From Chitinispirillales bacterium (GTDB lineage: Bacteria > Fibrobacterota > Chitinivibrionia > Chitinivibrionales > Chitinispirillaceae), in NCBI GenBank assembly GCA_031254105.1, contig JAIRVB010000024.1, positions 62,001-126,000 on the forward strand: a DNA stretch of 64,000 bases. The letters are read 5' to 3'. How positions within the stretch are numbered: the stretch's first letter is position 1; every line of letters begins with the position of its first letter. Below, in pieces: positions 43,907 through 52,306 of this stretch. The notes below the pieces were generated by a model. The model made no database searches. It worked only from the letters and a program-made list of their open reading frames with translations, and had not been told where the DNA came from. A program made the position numbers and the translations under genes.

Positions 43907-45159
43907 TGGACGCTGTCCGCAGAGTTCTCATAGGTGTTTGCGGGGGAATCGGCGCTTATAAAATTCCCTTTTTAGTCAGGATGCTTCGTAAAAAAAATTG
44001 TGAAGTCAAGCTTGTGCTTACACCATCCGCCCGTACGCTTGTCGGGCAGGAGGCTTTGGCCGCACTTTCCGGTAATCCCGTATACCTTGACGGAGAGTCA
44101 AGGTATGATATGGATCATATCCGCCTCTCAGAGTGGACGGATTCTTTTATTATCGCTCCGGCCACCGCAAATACCATTGCAAAGATCGCGGCTGGCATAG
44201 GTGATAATTTGCTGACTACGCTTTGTCTATCTATCCCGGAAGAAAAAATAACGGTGGCTCCTGCCATGAACACCGTCATGTGGGAAAATAAAGCAACGAA
44301 GGCCAACATTGCCGCTCTTGGTTCAAGGGGAATATCAGTGCTTCCCGTTGGCACAGGTCCGCTTGCCTGCGGAACATCCGGGCCGGGCAGGATGCTTGAA
44401 ATTGAGGAGATTGCAAAACATTTGCTGTCTCATTCTGAGGGTAAAAAAAACGGATGGCAGACTGGTTTACGCTGTGATAAACAAGGCGTCTCTCTTACGG
44501 GAAAGCGTGTGCTTATTTCATCGGGTCCTACTGAAGAGCCGCTTGATCCTGTTCGGGTAATCACAAACAGGTCTTCGGGGAAGATGGGCGCCGCGCTTGC
44601 CGAAGCCGCTATAATAATGGGTGCGGCACGGGTTACAGTAGTAAGCGGCCCCGCGTCTGAACCGCTTCCACGGGGCGCTGAGGTTATACCTGTAAGAACA
44701 GCTCTTGAGATGCAGAAGGCGCTGGTAGAAAAATTCCCGTCTGCTGATCTGTGCATAATGGCCGCCGCTGTGAGTGATTACAGACCGCTTAATATTTCTG
44801 AAAGTAAACTGCATCGCTCGGAGGAAGAAATTTTTACACTTGAGCTTGCGCCTAACCCCGATATTTTAGCGGGACTTGGCGCTTCAAAATCGCCCTGTCA
44901 GTTTTTGGCAGGTTTTTCTCTTGAGAGCGGGGATGAAATTTCCCGCGCTGAAGAGAAGATGAAGAAAAAGAGGTGTGATATGATGGTATTTAACAGGGCT
45001 GACACAGCGCTTGGGGGAGACAGTACCGCGTTTACTCTTCTTTTTAAAGATGGCGGAAAAGAGAGCTTTCCTGTGATGGGTAAATTGGAAGCGGCTCAGG
45101 TGATACTCGCAAAAATAATTGATAACTTTCACAGGGCTGCGCCCTGTGGAGACATATAA
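43906..45159 (+). CDS. coaBC: Bifunctional phosphopantothenoylcysteine decarboxylase/phosphopantothenate-cysteine ligase
   Basis: Two steps of coenzyme A synthesis in one 417-aa protein. The CoaC part (~1-180) is a flavoprotein decarboxylase: GVCGGIGAYKIPFLVRML, the FMN-binding APATANTIAKIAAGIGDNLL, the PXMNxxMW motif APAMNTVMWEN, and the substrate-recognition Cys in GPLACGTSGPGRM. The CoaB ligase (~195-410) has GKRVLISSGPTEEPLDPVRV, NRSSGKMGAALAEAA and AAAVSDYRP. It starts in the stop codon of rpoZ. Length and order of domains are normal. Confidence 0.96.
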   Translation: MDAVRRVLIGVCGGIGAYKIPFLVRMLRKKNCEVKLVLTPSARTLVGQEALAALSGNPVYLDGESRYDMDHIRLSEWTDSFIIAPATANTIAKIAAGIGDNLLTTLCLSIPEEKITVAPAMNTVMWENKATKANIAALGSRGISVLPVGTGPLACGTSGPGRMLEIEEIAKHLLSHSEGKKNGWQTGLRCDKQGVSLTGKRVLISSGPTEEPLDPVRVITNRSSGKMGAALAEAAIIMGAARVTVVSGPASEPLPRGAEVIPVRTALEMQKALVEKFPSADLCIMAAAVSDYRPLNISESKLHRSEEEIFTLELAPNPDILAGLGASKSPCQFLAGFSLESGDEISRAEEKMKKKRCDMMVFNRADTALGGDSTAFTLLFKDGGKESFPVMGKLEAAQVILAKIIDNFHRAAPCGDI

Positions 45160-45199
45160 CGCCCTTTCAGGGCTTAAGATATTTTTCGTATGTCAGTAG

Positions 45200-45220
45200 G
45201 GAACAGTCAGTGACCGTTCC
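45200..45220. repeat. REP-like palindrome (variant)
   Basis: GGAACAGTCAG-TGACCGTTCC after 'gta', a divergent member of the GGAACGATT class at 9569 and 57813. Confidence 0.4.
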
Positions 45221-45264
45221 GTATTGATCTTGATTGTTAATTGAAAAGACAGGTAGGAGATAGA

Positions 45265-46173
45265 GTGAACGGGCGTTCTCTTTTGGCTGCGTATTTGCGC
45301 GCTCAGCGCGATCTTGGAGTTGAGGAATTTTTTTTCGAACATGGCTCAAAGGTTAAAACCATGCTTGACAGAGTTGATTCCTCTAAATCCGTCAACGCTA
45401 ATGGCAGCGCAGTCTCCGGTCGTACTACAAATAAGAAACAGGGAAGCGGGAGCGAATCCAGATATGTTCAACCTCCAGTATCGGTTAATTTTGTCTCAGA
45501 CAGCGCTTCCTCTTTTTCAAAGCTGTCAAAACTCAAAACAGTAGATCCAAACGAGATAAAAAGCTATGCGGCGGGTGTACGCCGAGTATTTGCGGATGCT
45601 CCTATGCAAACGGGTCGAAGAGAGAAGCTTGCCGCTCTTTACCGTGAAACGGTTTCGTGCGTCAAGTGTCATTTACACAGCCGCAGAACAAAAGTTGTGT
45701 TTGGCGCCGGAAGCGCGGACGGTAAGCTTTTTATCATAGGCGAATATCCTGATGATCCGCAGGATGACAGCTTGGGGCTTCCTTTTCAGGGGGAGACAGG
45801 CGAGCTTTATGTCAGGATACTTGAGAAAATGGGTCTTGATAAGGGCGTGGATGTTTTTGCGACCTATCTGCAAAAATGTCGTAAAGACGGTGAGGGCAGC
45901 GGCGGATTTGACCGGGAGTGCGCGCTTGGGTGCAGATCGCTTATTGATAGTCAGATTGAAATCATTGAGCCGAAAGCGCTGCTTGTCTTCGGGCAGCTTG
46001 CGGCGAATGTTCTTTTAGATAAAAATGATGATTACGAAACGCTGCGCGGCACAGTTCACACTTATAAAGGTAAGCCTGTTATAGTGACCTATAGTTTGCC
46101 TCTCATGAGTAAAGAGCCGAATTTAAGAACTGGCGCGTGGGAAGATATGAAGAGAGTTCATGGCATAATTTAA
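45265..46173 (+). CDS. Divergent family-4 uracil-DNA glycosylase
   Basis: A 302-aa protein; start GTG 45265 is chosen because GGAG lies five bases upstream (a TTG at 45241 has no such site). Residues ~125-300 are a family-4 UDG domain: CVKC and later CRKD and CALGC keep the four Cys that hold the 4Fe-4S cluster, and EIIEPKALLVFGQLAANVLL is typical. The catalytic regions differ from the family: motif A reads GEYPDDPQDDSLGLPFQG instead of GE-x-PG-x-x-E, and the C-terminal HPSYLLR motif is replaced by YSLPLMSKEPNLR, losing the His. The first ~120 residues are low-complexity, Ser/Lys-rich, as in polymerase-associated members. It may have altered activity. Confidence 0.82.
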   Translation: MNGRSLLAAYLRAQRDLGVEEFFFEHGSKVKTMLDRVDSSKSVNANGSAVSGRTTNKKQGSGSESRYVQPPVSVNFVSDSASSFSKLSKLKTVDPNEIKSYAAGVRRVFADAPMQTGRREKLAALYRETVSCVKCHLHSRRTKVVFGAGSADGKLFIIGEYPDDPQDDSLGLPFQGETGELYVRILEKMGLDKGVDVFATYLQKCRKDGEGSGGFDRECALGCRSLIDSQIEIIEPKALLVFGQLAANVLLDKNDDYETLRGTVHTYKGKPVIVTYSLPLMSKEPNLRTGAWEDMKRVHGII

Positions 46174-46189
46174 CAGATTGGTATAGTTT

Positions 46190-47599
46190 ATGGCAAAAAT
46201 TAGTATAAAAAATGTAGGACCTGTAAAAGTATTAAATTTAGATGTCAACAGAGTCAATATATTTATGGGGCCGCAAAGTAGTGGTAAGAGTACTATTGCA
46301 AAAATAATCAGTCATTGCCAGTGGATTGAAAAAGATGTAGCAACTAGTCAATCACTTGATAAGTATAAGAATGCAGAATACGATTTTAAAAAACATTTGG
46401 AAAAATATCATAAATTAAATGGATATTTCAAATCCGACAGTTATGTTTCTTATTCAAGTGATGTAATTAATATTGAGTACAATGAAAAGAAATTTTCTAT
46501 TACATGGGAAGATCAATACGCTTATAAAAGAAGTAAAATATCCTACATCCCTTCAGATAGAAATAATGTTGCTTTATCTGAAATACATAAAGTTGAATTT
46601 TGTCCTGATAGTACTCGCAGCTTTTTGTTTGATTGGCATGATGCGCGAAAAAAACACTCAAAAGAGGATGGTGGATTACCCATTTTGAATCTGGGAGTAA
46701 ATTATTATTATACAGAGGCTCCACCTTTTGGCCAGGACAATATTAATGGAGATTCATATGATATTTCATTATCAGATTCATCTAGTGGATTGCAATCGGT
46801 TACACCTATAGTCGTTTTGGTAGATTATTTGATTGTTAGAATTTACGAACAAGATGAAATGGTTTCTCCTATGTCTGAAGAACAGAAAAAAATGGCATTG
46901 CAAAAGATAGGTAAAAGAATATTTTTTGAAAAGCCTGAAATAGTTTATGAGCCACTTAAAGAAATAGAAAAAAGGCAAGCAGAAAAAAAAGGTAAACAAC
47001 TGTTAGATGATGAATTCAATAAGATGTTTGAGCAGCTTAAAAACATGATGGAAATATTGTTTACTACAGATAATAGCGTTCTTGGTGATCTCATGCAAAA
47101 CTTATCTTCAAATTTGGAAAATAGTCAATCATTTAAGAATTTTGCAGATATTACTAAAAAATTATTCACCACTCATAATACACATTTAATAATCGAAGAA
47201 CCGGAACAAAACTTATTTCCTGAAACTCAACGTGATTTAGTTTATTACCTGTTAGAAAAATGTTTTGATAACGGAAAAGAGCATCGATTAACGATTACTA
47301 CGCATAGCCCTTATATTTTATATGCTTTAAATAATTGTATGTTGGGTTATTTGGTAAATTCTCAACTTAATGAACAAGAAAAAGAGTCATATTTCGATAA
47401 TAAATTTTTATCCGAAAAATCCTGGATTGATCCTCAAACAGTATCGGTTTGGGAAATTGAGGATGGAAGATTGCGAAAAATACAAGATAAAGACAACATA
47501 ATTGCTGAAAACTATTTTGATCAAATAACGATTAATCTGACTGATGAGTATCATCAAATTCTGAATTATTATAAAGATGAAGATGCAAATGAAGAATAA
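46190..47599 (+). CDS. ABC/OLD-like AAA ATPase of a two-gene accessory system
   Basis: A 469-aa ATPase of the SMC/ABC-like AAA_15/AAA_21 group. Walker A is GPQSSGKST (27-35), a signature-like LSDSSSGLQS lies near 196-203, Walker B reads LIIEEPEQNLFPETQR (~331-346), and the switch His is in TTHSPYILYALNN (~370). A charged helical insertion (~235-300) lies between lobes, as in OLD, PtuA and AriA proteins. No TOPRIM domain is present. The region is markedly AT-richer than its neighbours: 12 of 60 bases are G or C at 46441-46500, against 30 of 60 at 45961-46020. The next gene overlaps by 23 bases. This suggests an acquired defence or toxin-like module; the role is inferred. Confidence 0.85.
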   Translation: MAKISIKNVGPVKVLNLDVNRVNIFMGPQSSGKSTIAKIISHCQWIEKDVATSQSLDKYKNAEYDFKKHLEKYHKLNGYFKSDSYVSYSSDVINIEYNEKKFSITWEDQYAYKRSKISYIPSDRNNVALSEIHKVEFCPDSTRSFLFDWHDARKKHSKEDGGLPILNLGVNYYYTEAPPFGQDNINGDSYDISLSDSSSGLQSVTPIVVLVDYLIVRIYEQDEMVSPMSEEQKKMALQKIGKRIFFEKPEIVYEPLKEIEKRQAEKKGKQLLDDEFNKMFEQLKNMMEILFTTDNSVLGDLMQNLSSNLENSQSFKNFADITKKLFTTHNTHLIIEEPEQNLFPETQRDLVYYLLEKCFDNGKEHRLTITTHSPYILYALNNCMLGYLVNSQLNEQEKESYFDNKFLSEKSWIDPQTVSVWEIEDGRLRKIQDKDNIIAENYFDQITINLTDEYHQILNYYKDEDANEE

Positions 47600-48212
47600 G
47601 ATTATTCATGCATTGGGGGAGGACAAATTAGAGCATGAGGAGAATATTATATATTCTCAAATTCATGTTATTGATTTGAGACGAAGAACAAAAAATAGGC
47701 AGGGTATAAAAATATGTGACGAAAAACCAGAAGGTACTGACACCTTATTGATAGAGAATCCAAACATGTTAAATATTTCTGCGACAGTTTTCAAACCACA
47801 ATGTTTTATTGATAAAGACGGAAAAGAACTTCCTAATTGTGAAGGTGTTTTCTATTTGACCAATTCTACAGATAAGACATGGGTTTTGTTTTTTGAAATA
47901 AAGGATTCCAAGGCTTCGAGGTGCAGTAATTATATTAAAAAAACCAAAGAGCAAATAATAACGGTTGTAAAAATATTTAGAGATAAGAATATCATCACTC
48001 AAAACAAAATAGTTTACGCAAATATCTCTTTTCCAAGGAGAACCAAGACTGACTATAGCATGAAACTGAATTTCAAGGAGAATCCGAAACAGTTTATTGA
48101 CAAGTATAAAATTCATTTTCTAGGAACAAATACGTTACTGATAAAAAGCGACACTGAAATTGATAATTTGAGTTCTACCAAAATAGCAGATGAAAACCAT
48201 GTAATTTTTTAA
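47577..48212 (+). CDS. Putative PD-(D/E)XK-type effector paired with the ATPase
   Basis: A 211-aa protein that I cannot place in a named family. A central segment resembles a PD-(D/E)XK nuclease core: Glu89 in NCEGVFYL, Asp99 in NSTDKTW, then a hydrophobic strand WVLFFEIKDSK carrying Glu107-x-Lys109, and a following helix KKTKEQIITVVKIF. It overlaps the ATPase gene by 23 bases (ATG 47577, or 47589 in frame) and shares its AT-rich composition, so the two are almost certainly one unit. The best reading is a nuclease effector controlled by the ATPase, as in ATPase-nuclease phage-defence pairs. No HNH or TOPRIM motif is seen. Confidence 0.7.
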   Translation: MKMQMKNKIIHALGEDKLEHEENIIYSQIHVIDLRRRTKNRQGIKICDEKPEGTDTLLIENPNMLNISATVFKPQCFIDKDGKELPNCEGVFYLTNSTDKTWVLFFEIKDSKASRCSNYIKKTKEQIITVVKIFRDKNIITQNKIVYANISFPRRTKTDYSMKLNFKENPKQFIDKYKIHFLGTNTLLIKSDTEIDNLSSTKIADENHVIF

Positions 48213-48252
48213 AATACAATGTGATACAAAAATTCAAAAATGAAATTCTTGA

Positions 48253-49083
48253 TCAAATCTCAAAAACAACGCTCTGTTTTTGTTCAAACCCCAAAATAGA
48301 TGTTATCCCCTTAGTTTTAAGTATAGCGGCCAAATCCTCAAAGAGCCATGCCACATTTTTAGGTTCATGAGCATCGGAGCCTATTGTAACAGATGGTTTA
48401 TGTATGGAGATCTGATCAAGAAAAAAACCGAAGAGCTCCGTACCAACAGGATCGATTAAAGCGTGGTGAAACCCATTAGAGTTTATTTCAAGAGCTGTTT
48501 GACTTTTGGAAGCTGCCTTTACAGTTTGTTCAATACCTTTCAGGGCGATACTTTTTAGCTCATTAGTCGTACAATCCACATAGCGCCAAAGAAAATCAAG
48601 ATGAGCAAGGGACTGAAAGCGGTCGGAAACGACCGCAGCTTCCGCTGCCTTGAAATACTCTTTGTAAACAGTTGCCGGACTGATTTCCGTATAACGGGCC
48701 AGGTGTTTCCAGCCTAATGAGGGCAGGCAGTGAATTGAGCAGATGGCAAAGTCAAATGGCAGCGAGTCGAGTATTTTTGACGCGGTATTTTGCGCTCCTT
48801 CAATGAAATCTACCTCAAGACCAATGCGTATGCGGATATGTCCATCAAATAGTTTTTGTAAATCTGAGACGTCGCCAAAATATTTTGGCACCAATTCCTC
48901 CCGCATGCCCCACTCCCAGTTTTTTTTCAACTGTGAAGGAGTTAGATAGTAGCGCCCAAGGTGATCTGAAAAACCGATCTCTTTGAGCCCTGCTGCAATG
49001 GCGTGTTCCACGTATTCAATAATCTCACCATATGCGTGTCCGCAGTATGGCGTATGTATATGATAATCCATCGGAATAGACAT
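48253..49083 (-). CDS. PHP-family histidinol-phosphatase
   Basis: A 276-aa phosphatase of the polymerase-and-histidinol-phosphatase (PHP) superfamily, HisJ/HisK type. The metal-ligand motifs are DYHIHTPYCGHA (H-x-H), IGFSDHLG, GLEVDFIEG, ICSIHCLP, LAHLDFLWRY, ALEINSNGFHH and TIGSDAHEP, which together form the trinuclear site. It would dephosphorylate histidinol phosphate in histidine synthesis. No other his gene is in the window, so a different phosphoester substrate is possible. The TAA is close to the end of the AT-rich two-gene island on the opposite strand, with a 40-base gap. Confidence 0.9.
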   Translation of the reverse strand: MSIPMDYHIHTPYCGHAYGEIIEYVEHAIAAGLKEIGFSDHLGRYYLTPSQLKKNWEWGMREELVPKYFGDVSDLQKLFDGHIRIRIGLEVDFIEGAQNTASKILDSLPFDFAICSIHCLPSLGWKHLARYTEISPATVYKEYFKAAEAAVVSDRFQSLAHLDFLWRYVDCTTNELKSIALKGIEQTVKAASKSQTALEINSNGFHHALIDPVGTELFGFFLDQISIHKPSVTIGSDAHEPKNVAWLFEDLAAILKTKGITSILGFEQKQSVVFEI

Positions 49084-49265
49084 TTTTAGTTAGCTTTCAA
49101 ATGTTTTTAGCTGATTTATAGTTGATTCACGGCATCCCCGCGAAGTCGGGGCTGTTATTCTTCACTGTAGATTTTGAGCGAAAGACAGGAGCAATAAATC
49201 TCAGTCTTCGCTGGGATGGCGACAGGAAGATGCGCTTTTGTACAATCATACACTTTCAGTTAGAT

Positions 49266-50717
49266 TCAGACATTTAAGTTTTGCGATGAAAAAGCTTCTG
49301 ATTCATACTCGGATGTTCTTTTAAGAAGCGGATCAATATATTCTTCAACAAACTCCTTTACCTGCTCCGGAGCCCGTCCGACAAACTGCTTTACATCGAG
49401 TATATCAGGAAGCGAGTCTTTTATCCCCGAAAAAACAGGGTCAGCGGCGATACGTTCCAAAAGGTCGTTAGCCCCGCCTTCAAGCTTTACTTTTTTTGCG
49501 GCTTCCATTGAGTGCGCACGGATTTGTTCATGGAGTTCCTGCCGGTCGCCGCCTGATTTTACAGCTTCCATGATAATGTTTTCTGTTGCCATAAACGGCA
49601 GCTCTTCCTCAATGTGGCGAGCTATAACTTTTGGATACACTACAAGAGCGCCGCATATATTGACAGCTATTATAAGCGCCGCGTCTGCGGCAAGGAATGC
49701 TTGCGGGATGGTAAGCCGTTTGTTAGCGGAGTCATCAAGCGTACGCTCAAACCACTGCTCCGCGGCAGTCATTGCCGGTGAAAGGGCGTTTGACATTAGA
49801 AAACGGCTTAAAGCGGTAAGACGCTCACTGCGCATCGGGTTACGCTTATACGCCATAGCGGAAGAACCGATCTGACTCTTTTCAAAAGGTTCTTCGATCT
49901 CTTTAAGGTGCTGAAGTAAGCGTATGTCATTTGCAAATTTATGCAGAGATTGTGCGAGTCCGCTTAGAACCGAGGCCGCCAGACTATCAATTTTTCTGGT
50001 ATAGGTCTGGCCAGTCACAGGAAAAACATTTTCAAACCCCATTTTCCGCGCGACTTTTTTGTCAAGCTCTTTTACTTTCGCGTGATCATTATCAAAAAGG
50101 TTCATAAAAGAGGCTTGAGTCCCTGTAGTCCCCTTTACGCCTCTGAATTTAAGCGTCTTCTCAAACCTCTCCAAATCTTCAAAATCCATCAAGAAATCGT
50201 AAAGCCACAGACACGCGCGTTTACCCACGGTTGTCAGCTGCGCGGCTTGAAAATGCGTAAACCCGAGTGTCGCAAGCTCCGCGTTTTCAAGAGAGAAATC
50301 TTTTAGTATTGAAATTAACTTACGCATACGGCCAATAAGAATTCGGCAGCCTTCGCGCATCTGAATCAGATCTGTATTGTCACCGACAAACGCGCTTGTC
50401 GCTCCAAGATGGATTATGGGCTTTGCGGATGGGCATGCGACCCCAAACGTTTTTACGTGAGCCATGACATCATGGCGCGTTTCTTTTTCGAATTTACGGG
50501 CGAGATCAAAGTCTATATTGTCTATATTGGCTTTCATTTCAGCTATTTGCGTATCTGTTATGGCCAGCCCAAGCTCTTTCTGGCATTCGGCAAGAGCGCA
50601 CCAAAGTTTACGCCATGCGCTGAATTTATATTGGGGAGAGAACAGATAAAGCATCTCTTTACTTGCGTAACGTTCCGCGAGCGGGTTTTTATATTCGTTT
50701 TCCGGCGATGTGTTCAT
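49266..50717 (-). CDS. purB: Adenylosuccinate lyase
   Basis: A 483-aa fumarase/aspartase-superfamily lyase that acts twice in purine synthesis, on SAICAR and adenylosuccinate. It has YASKEMLYLFSPQYKFSAWR at the N-terminus, HVKTFGVACP and IIHLGATSAFVGDNTD with the conserved substrate-binding residues, and the superfamily signature SSAMAYKRNPMRSE (~290-303), whose Ser is the general base. Length is typical of the PurB form found in Bacteroidota and eukaryotes. A 180-base gap with palindromic CCCCGCGAAG/GTCGGGG words separates it from the phosphatase gene downstream. Confidence 0.96.
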   Translation of the reverse strand: MNTSPENEYKNPLAERYASKEMLYLFSPQYKFSAWRKLWCALAECQKELGLAITDTQIAEMKANIDNIDFDLARKFEKETRHDVMAHVKTFGVACPSAKPIIHLGATSAFVGDNTDLIQMREGCRILIGRMRKLISILKDFSLENAELATLGFTHFQAAQLTTVGKRACLWLYDFLMDFEDLERFEKTLKFRGVKGTTGTQASFMNLFDNDHAKVKELDKKVARKMGFENVFPVTGQTYTRKIDSLAASVLSGLAQSLHKFANDIRLLQHLKEIEEPFEKSQIGSSAMAYKRNPMRSERLTALSRFLMSNALSPAMTAAEQWFERTLDDSANKRLTIPQAFLAADAALIIAVNICGALVVYPKVIARHIEEELPFMATENIIMEAVKSGGDRQELHEQIRAHSMEAAKKVKLEGGANDLLERIAADPVFSGIKDSLPDILDVKQFVGRAPEQVKEFVEEYIDPLLKRTSEYESEAFSSQNLNV

Positions 50718-50789
50718 ATACGAGGTTTTTTACTCCGAATTGATGAGTCCGATATTTAAAGTTTAAAGATTAATATAGTTTGTGCGGAG

Positions 50790-51045
50790 TATTGATGTAC
50801 TTTGTACACACATAATCACTATTTTCTTTTATTTCATTCAAATATATTTTTCATATTGTTTTGTATTGATATACCTTGCATACGCATAATCACTACTTTT
50901 TTAATTTCATTTAAATATATTCTCTTTTTGTTTTGTATTGATGGGCCTTGCATACGTATAATCACTACTTTTTTAATTTCATTTAAATATATTCTCTTTT
51001 TGTTTTGTATTGATGCGCCTTGCATACGTATAATCACTACTAAAA
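50790..51045. repeat. Four tandem ~72-bp repeats between divergent purB and the TPR gene
   Basis: Units begin with tattgat at 50790, 50864, 50936 and 51008 (periods 74, 72, 72). The last three are nearly identical, varying mainly at a triplet after the initial gat (ata, ggg, gcg). Each contains ccttgcatacg-(c/t)ataatcacta, so TATAAT-like boxes recur every 72 bases. The first unit is diverged. Because 72 is a multiple of three, both strands stay open across the array (24-residue repeats), but no ribosome-binding site supports translation. Confidence 0.85.
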
Positions 51046-51125
51046 AAGTTGCTTAAAAGCTTGTTTGAAGTTATTTTGTTTTTAGGTATTTGATAAGTTA
51101 TTAACTAAGCTGCGGGGGATATCTC

Positions 51126-52160
51126 ATGAAGAAGTTTTTTCTGTCGGGTGTTGTAATTACTGTTCTGGCGATGAGTTCCGCTTTGTTTGCTCAATCTACG
51201 GAGAGTTTGATGAACGCGGGTAATGAGCTGCTGCAGCGCGGCGCTTTTGATCAGGCAGTTACGCAGTTTCGTCAGATTGTGAGCCGTGAGCCGAGAAATT
51301 TTGAAGCTCAGTACAATTTGGCTTTTGCGTATCTTGGATGGGGGCGTAATTCTAACGCGGTAGATGAATTCAGAAAAGCGTTGAGTTTGCGTCCCAACAG
51401 CTCTCACGCGTGGGGTAATCTGGCCATTGCCTATGAGAACCAGGGCAAGACAAATGATGCGATTAACGCGTTGTCTAATGCTGTAAAGTATGATCCGAAT
51501 AACATTACGGCGCGTATAAATCTCGCGTCGATGTACGCTAACACCAACAGGCTCAATCAGGCGATTAACGCGTACATGGATATTGTCAAGAGCGGACACA
51601 GGGAATCAAACGTGATGCTTAATCTGGCCAAGTGCCTTATCAGCGCTAACCGTATTGAGGAAGCCAAAAATTATCTCAGAGAATCTATTGCCGCCGATCC
51701 AAGCAATGTGGAGGCGCGCTGGGAGCTTGCGGACATATTCTGGAAAAGAGAGAAAGAGCCCGCGAAAGCTATTAATGAGCTCAAGCTTGCAATAAGTGTC
51801 CGTCCGGATGTGGGATCGCTGTACGATCAGCTCGCCGGCATTTTTGAGTCGGAGGGTCAGAAGCCCGAAGCGGTTGAGCAGCTCAAAAAAGCTCTCGTTT
51901 ATACGACAGATGTATTGGCCAAGGAGAGGATCCAGGCAAGAATTGACAGGCTCGAAGGTAAGAATGTGAGACAGACAACCGGTTCTGCCCCAGCCCCTCA
52001 AATGAAGCAGATGAGAAGAGAAGATGAAAGCGGCAGCGGATCACAGCGCAGAGTTGCCCCGGCCGCCCCTGTAAAGGTTGATTTTGGCGATCTGCTTGAT
52101 GAGGAGGAAGAGACTAAGAGCGCGGATCCGATGGGTGATCTGATGAAAAAGAAAAAGTAA
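51126..52160 (+). CDS. Secreted TPR-repeat protein
   Basis: A 344-aa periplasmic or envelope protein. A signal peptide (KFFLSGVVITVLAMSSALFA, residues 3-22) precedes about seven tetratricopeptide repeats (~28-270; for example GAFDQAVTQFRQIVSREPRN, HAWGNLAIAYENQGKTNDAI, YDQLAGIFESEGQKPEAVEQ), which make a protein-binding solenoid. The C-terminal ~75 residues are low-complexity: Pro/Gln/Ala-rich, then an acidic LLDEEEE block and a basic KKKK tail. There is no lipobox. The ribosome-binding site is GGGGGA upstream. The intergenic tandem repeats may contribute to its promoter. Partner unknown; such proteins often scaffold envelope or secretion complexes. Confidence 0.85.
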   Translation: MKKFFLSGVVITVLAMSSALFAQSTESLMNAGNELLQRGAFDQAVTQFRQIVSREPRNFEAQYNLAFAYLGWGRNSNAVDEFRKALSLRPNSSHAWGNLAIAYENQGKTNDAINALSNAVKYDPNNITARINLASMYANTNRLNQAINAYMDIVKSGHRESNVMLNLAKCLISANRIEEAKNYLRESIAADPSNVEARWELADIFWKREKEPAKAINELKLAISVRPDVGSLYDQLAGIFESEGQKPEAVEQLKKALVYTTDVLAKERIQARIDRLEGKNVRQTTGSAPAPQMKQMRREDESGSGSQRRVAPAAPVKVDFGDLLDEEEETKSADPMGDLMKKKK

Positions 52161-52169
52161 GCTTTTGAT

Positions 52170-52283
52170 AATGAATGCAGAGATAATAATGCAGAATGCA
52201 GAAATAAAACAAGTGACGCATGGGATAATTTTGTTGTATTATAAGTGTCTTTGATCTATTTCTGCATTATTATTTCCGCATTG
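52170..52283. repeat. Dispersed hairpin element, copy 3
   Basis: Left words aatgcagagataataatgca and gaatgcagaaataaaac, and the right arm tatttctgcattattatttc plus cgcatt, are inverted partners. The core in reverse orientation reads cttataatacaacaaaatt, matching copies 1 and 2. It lies between the TPR gene and the VOC gene and may terminate the former. Confidence 0.65.
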
Positions 52284-52306
52284 CTTTTTTAGGAGGTTTG
52301 CATTTT

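Noticed and set aside
46190-48212. Direct identification as Septu, PARIS or Gabija
   Set aside because: The ATPase type fits, but the partner lacks HNH, TOPRIM or UvrD-like motifs, so a named system was not assigned.
50790-51045. CRISPR array
   Set aside because: Units are ~72 bp and nearly identical along their whole length, with no unique spacers and no cas genes nearby.
50802-51056. Repeat-protein genes on either strand of the 72-bp array
   Set aside because: The frames stay open only because the period is a multiple of three; there is no ribosome-binding site and composition is extreme AT.
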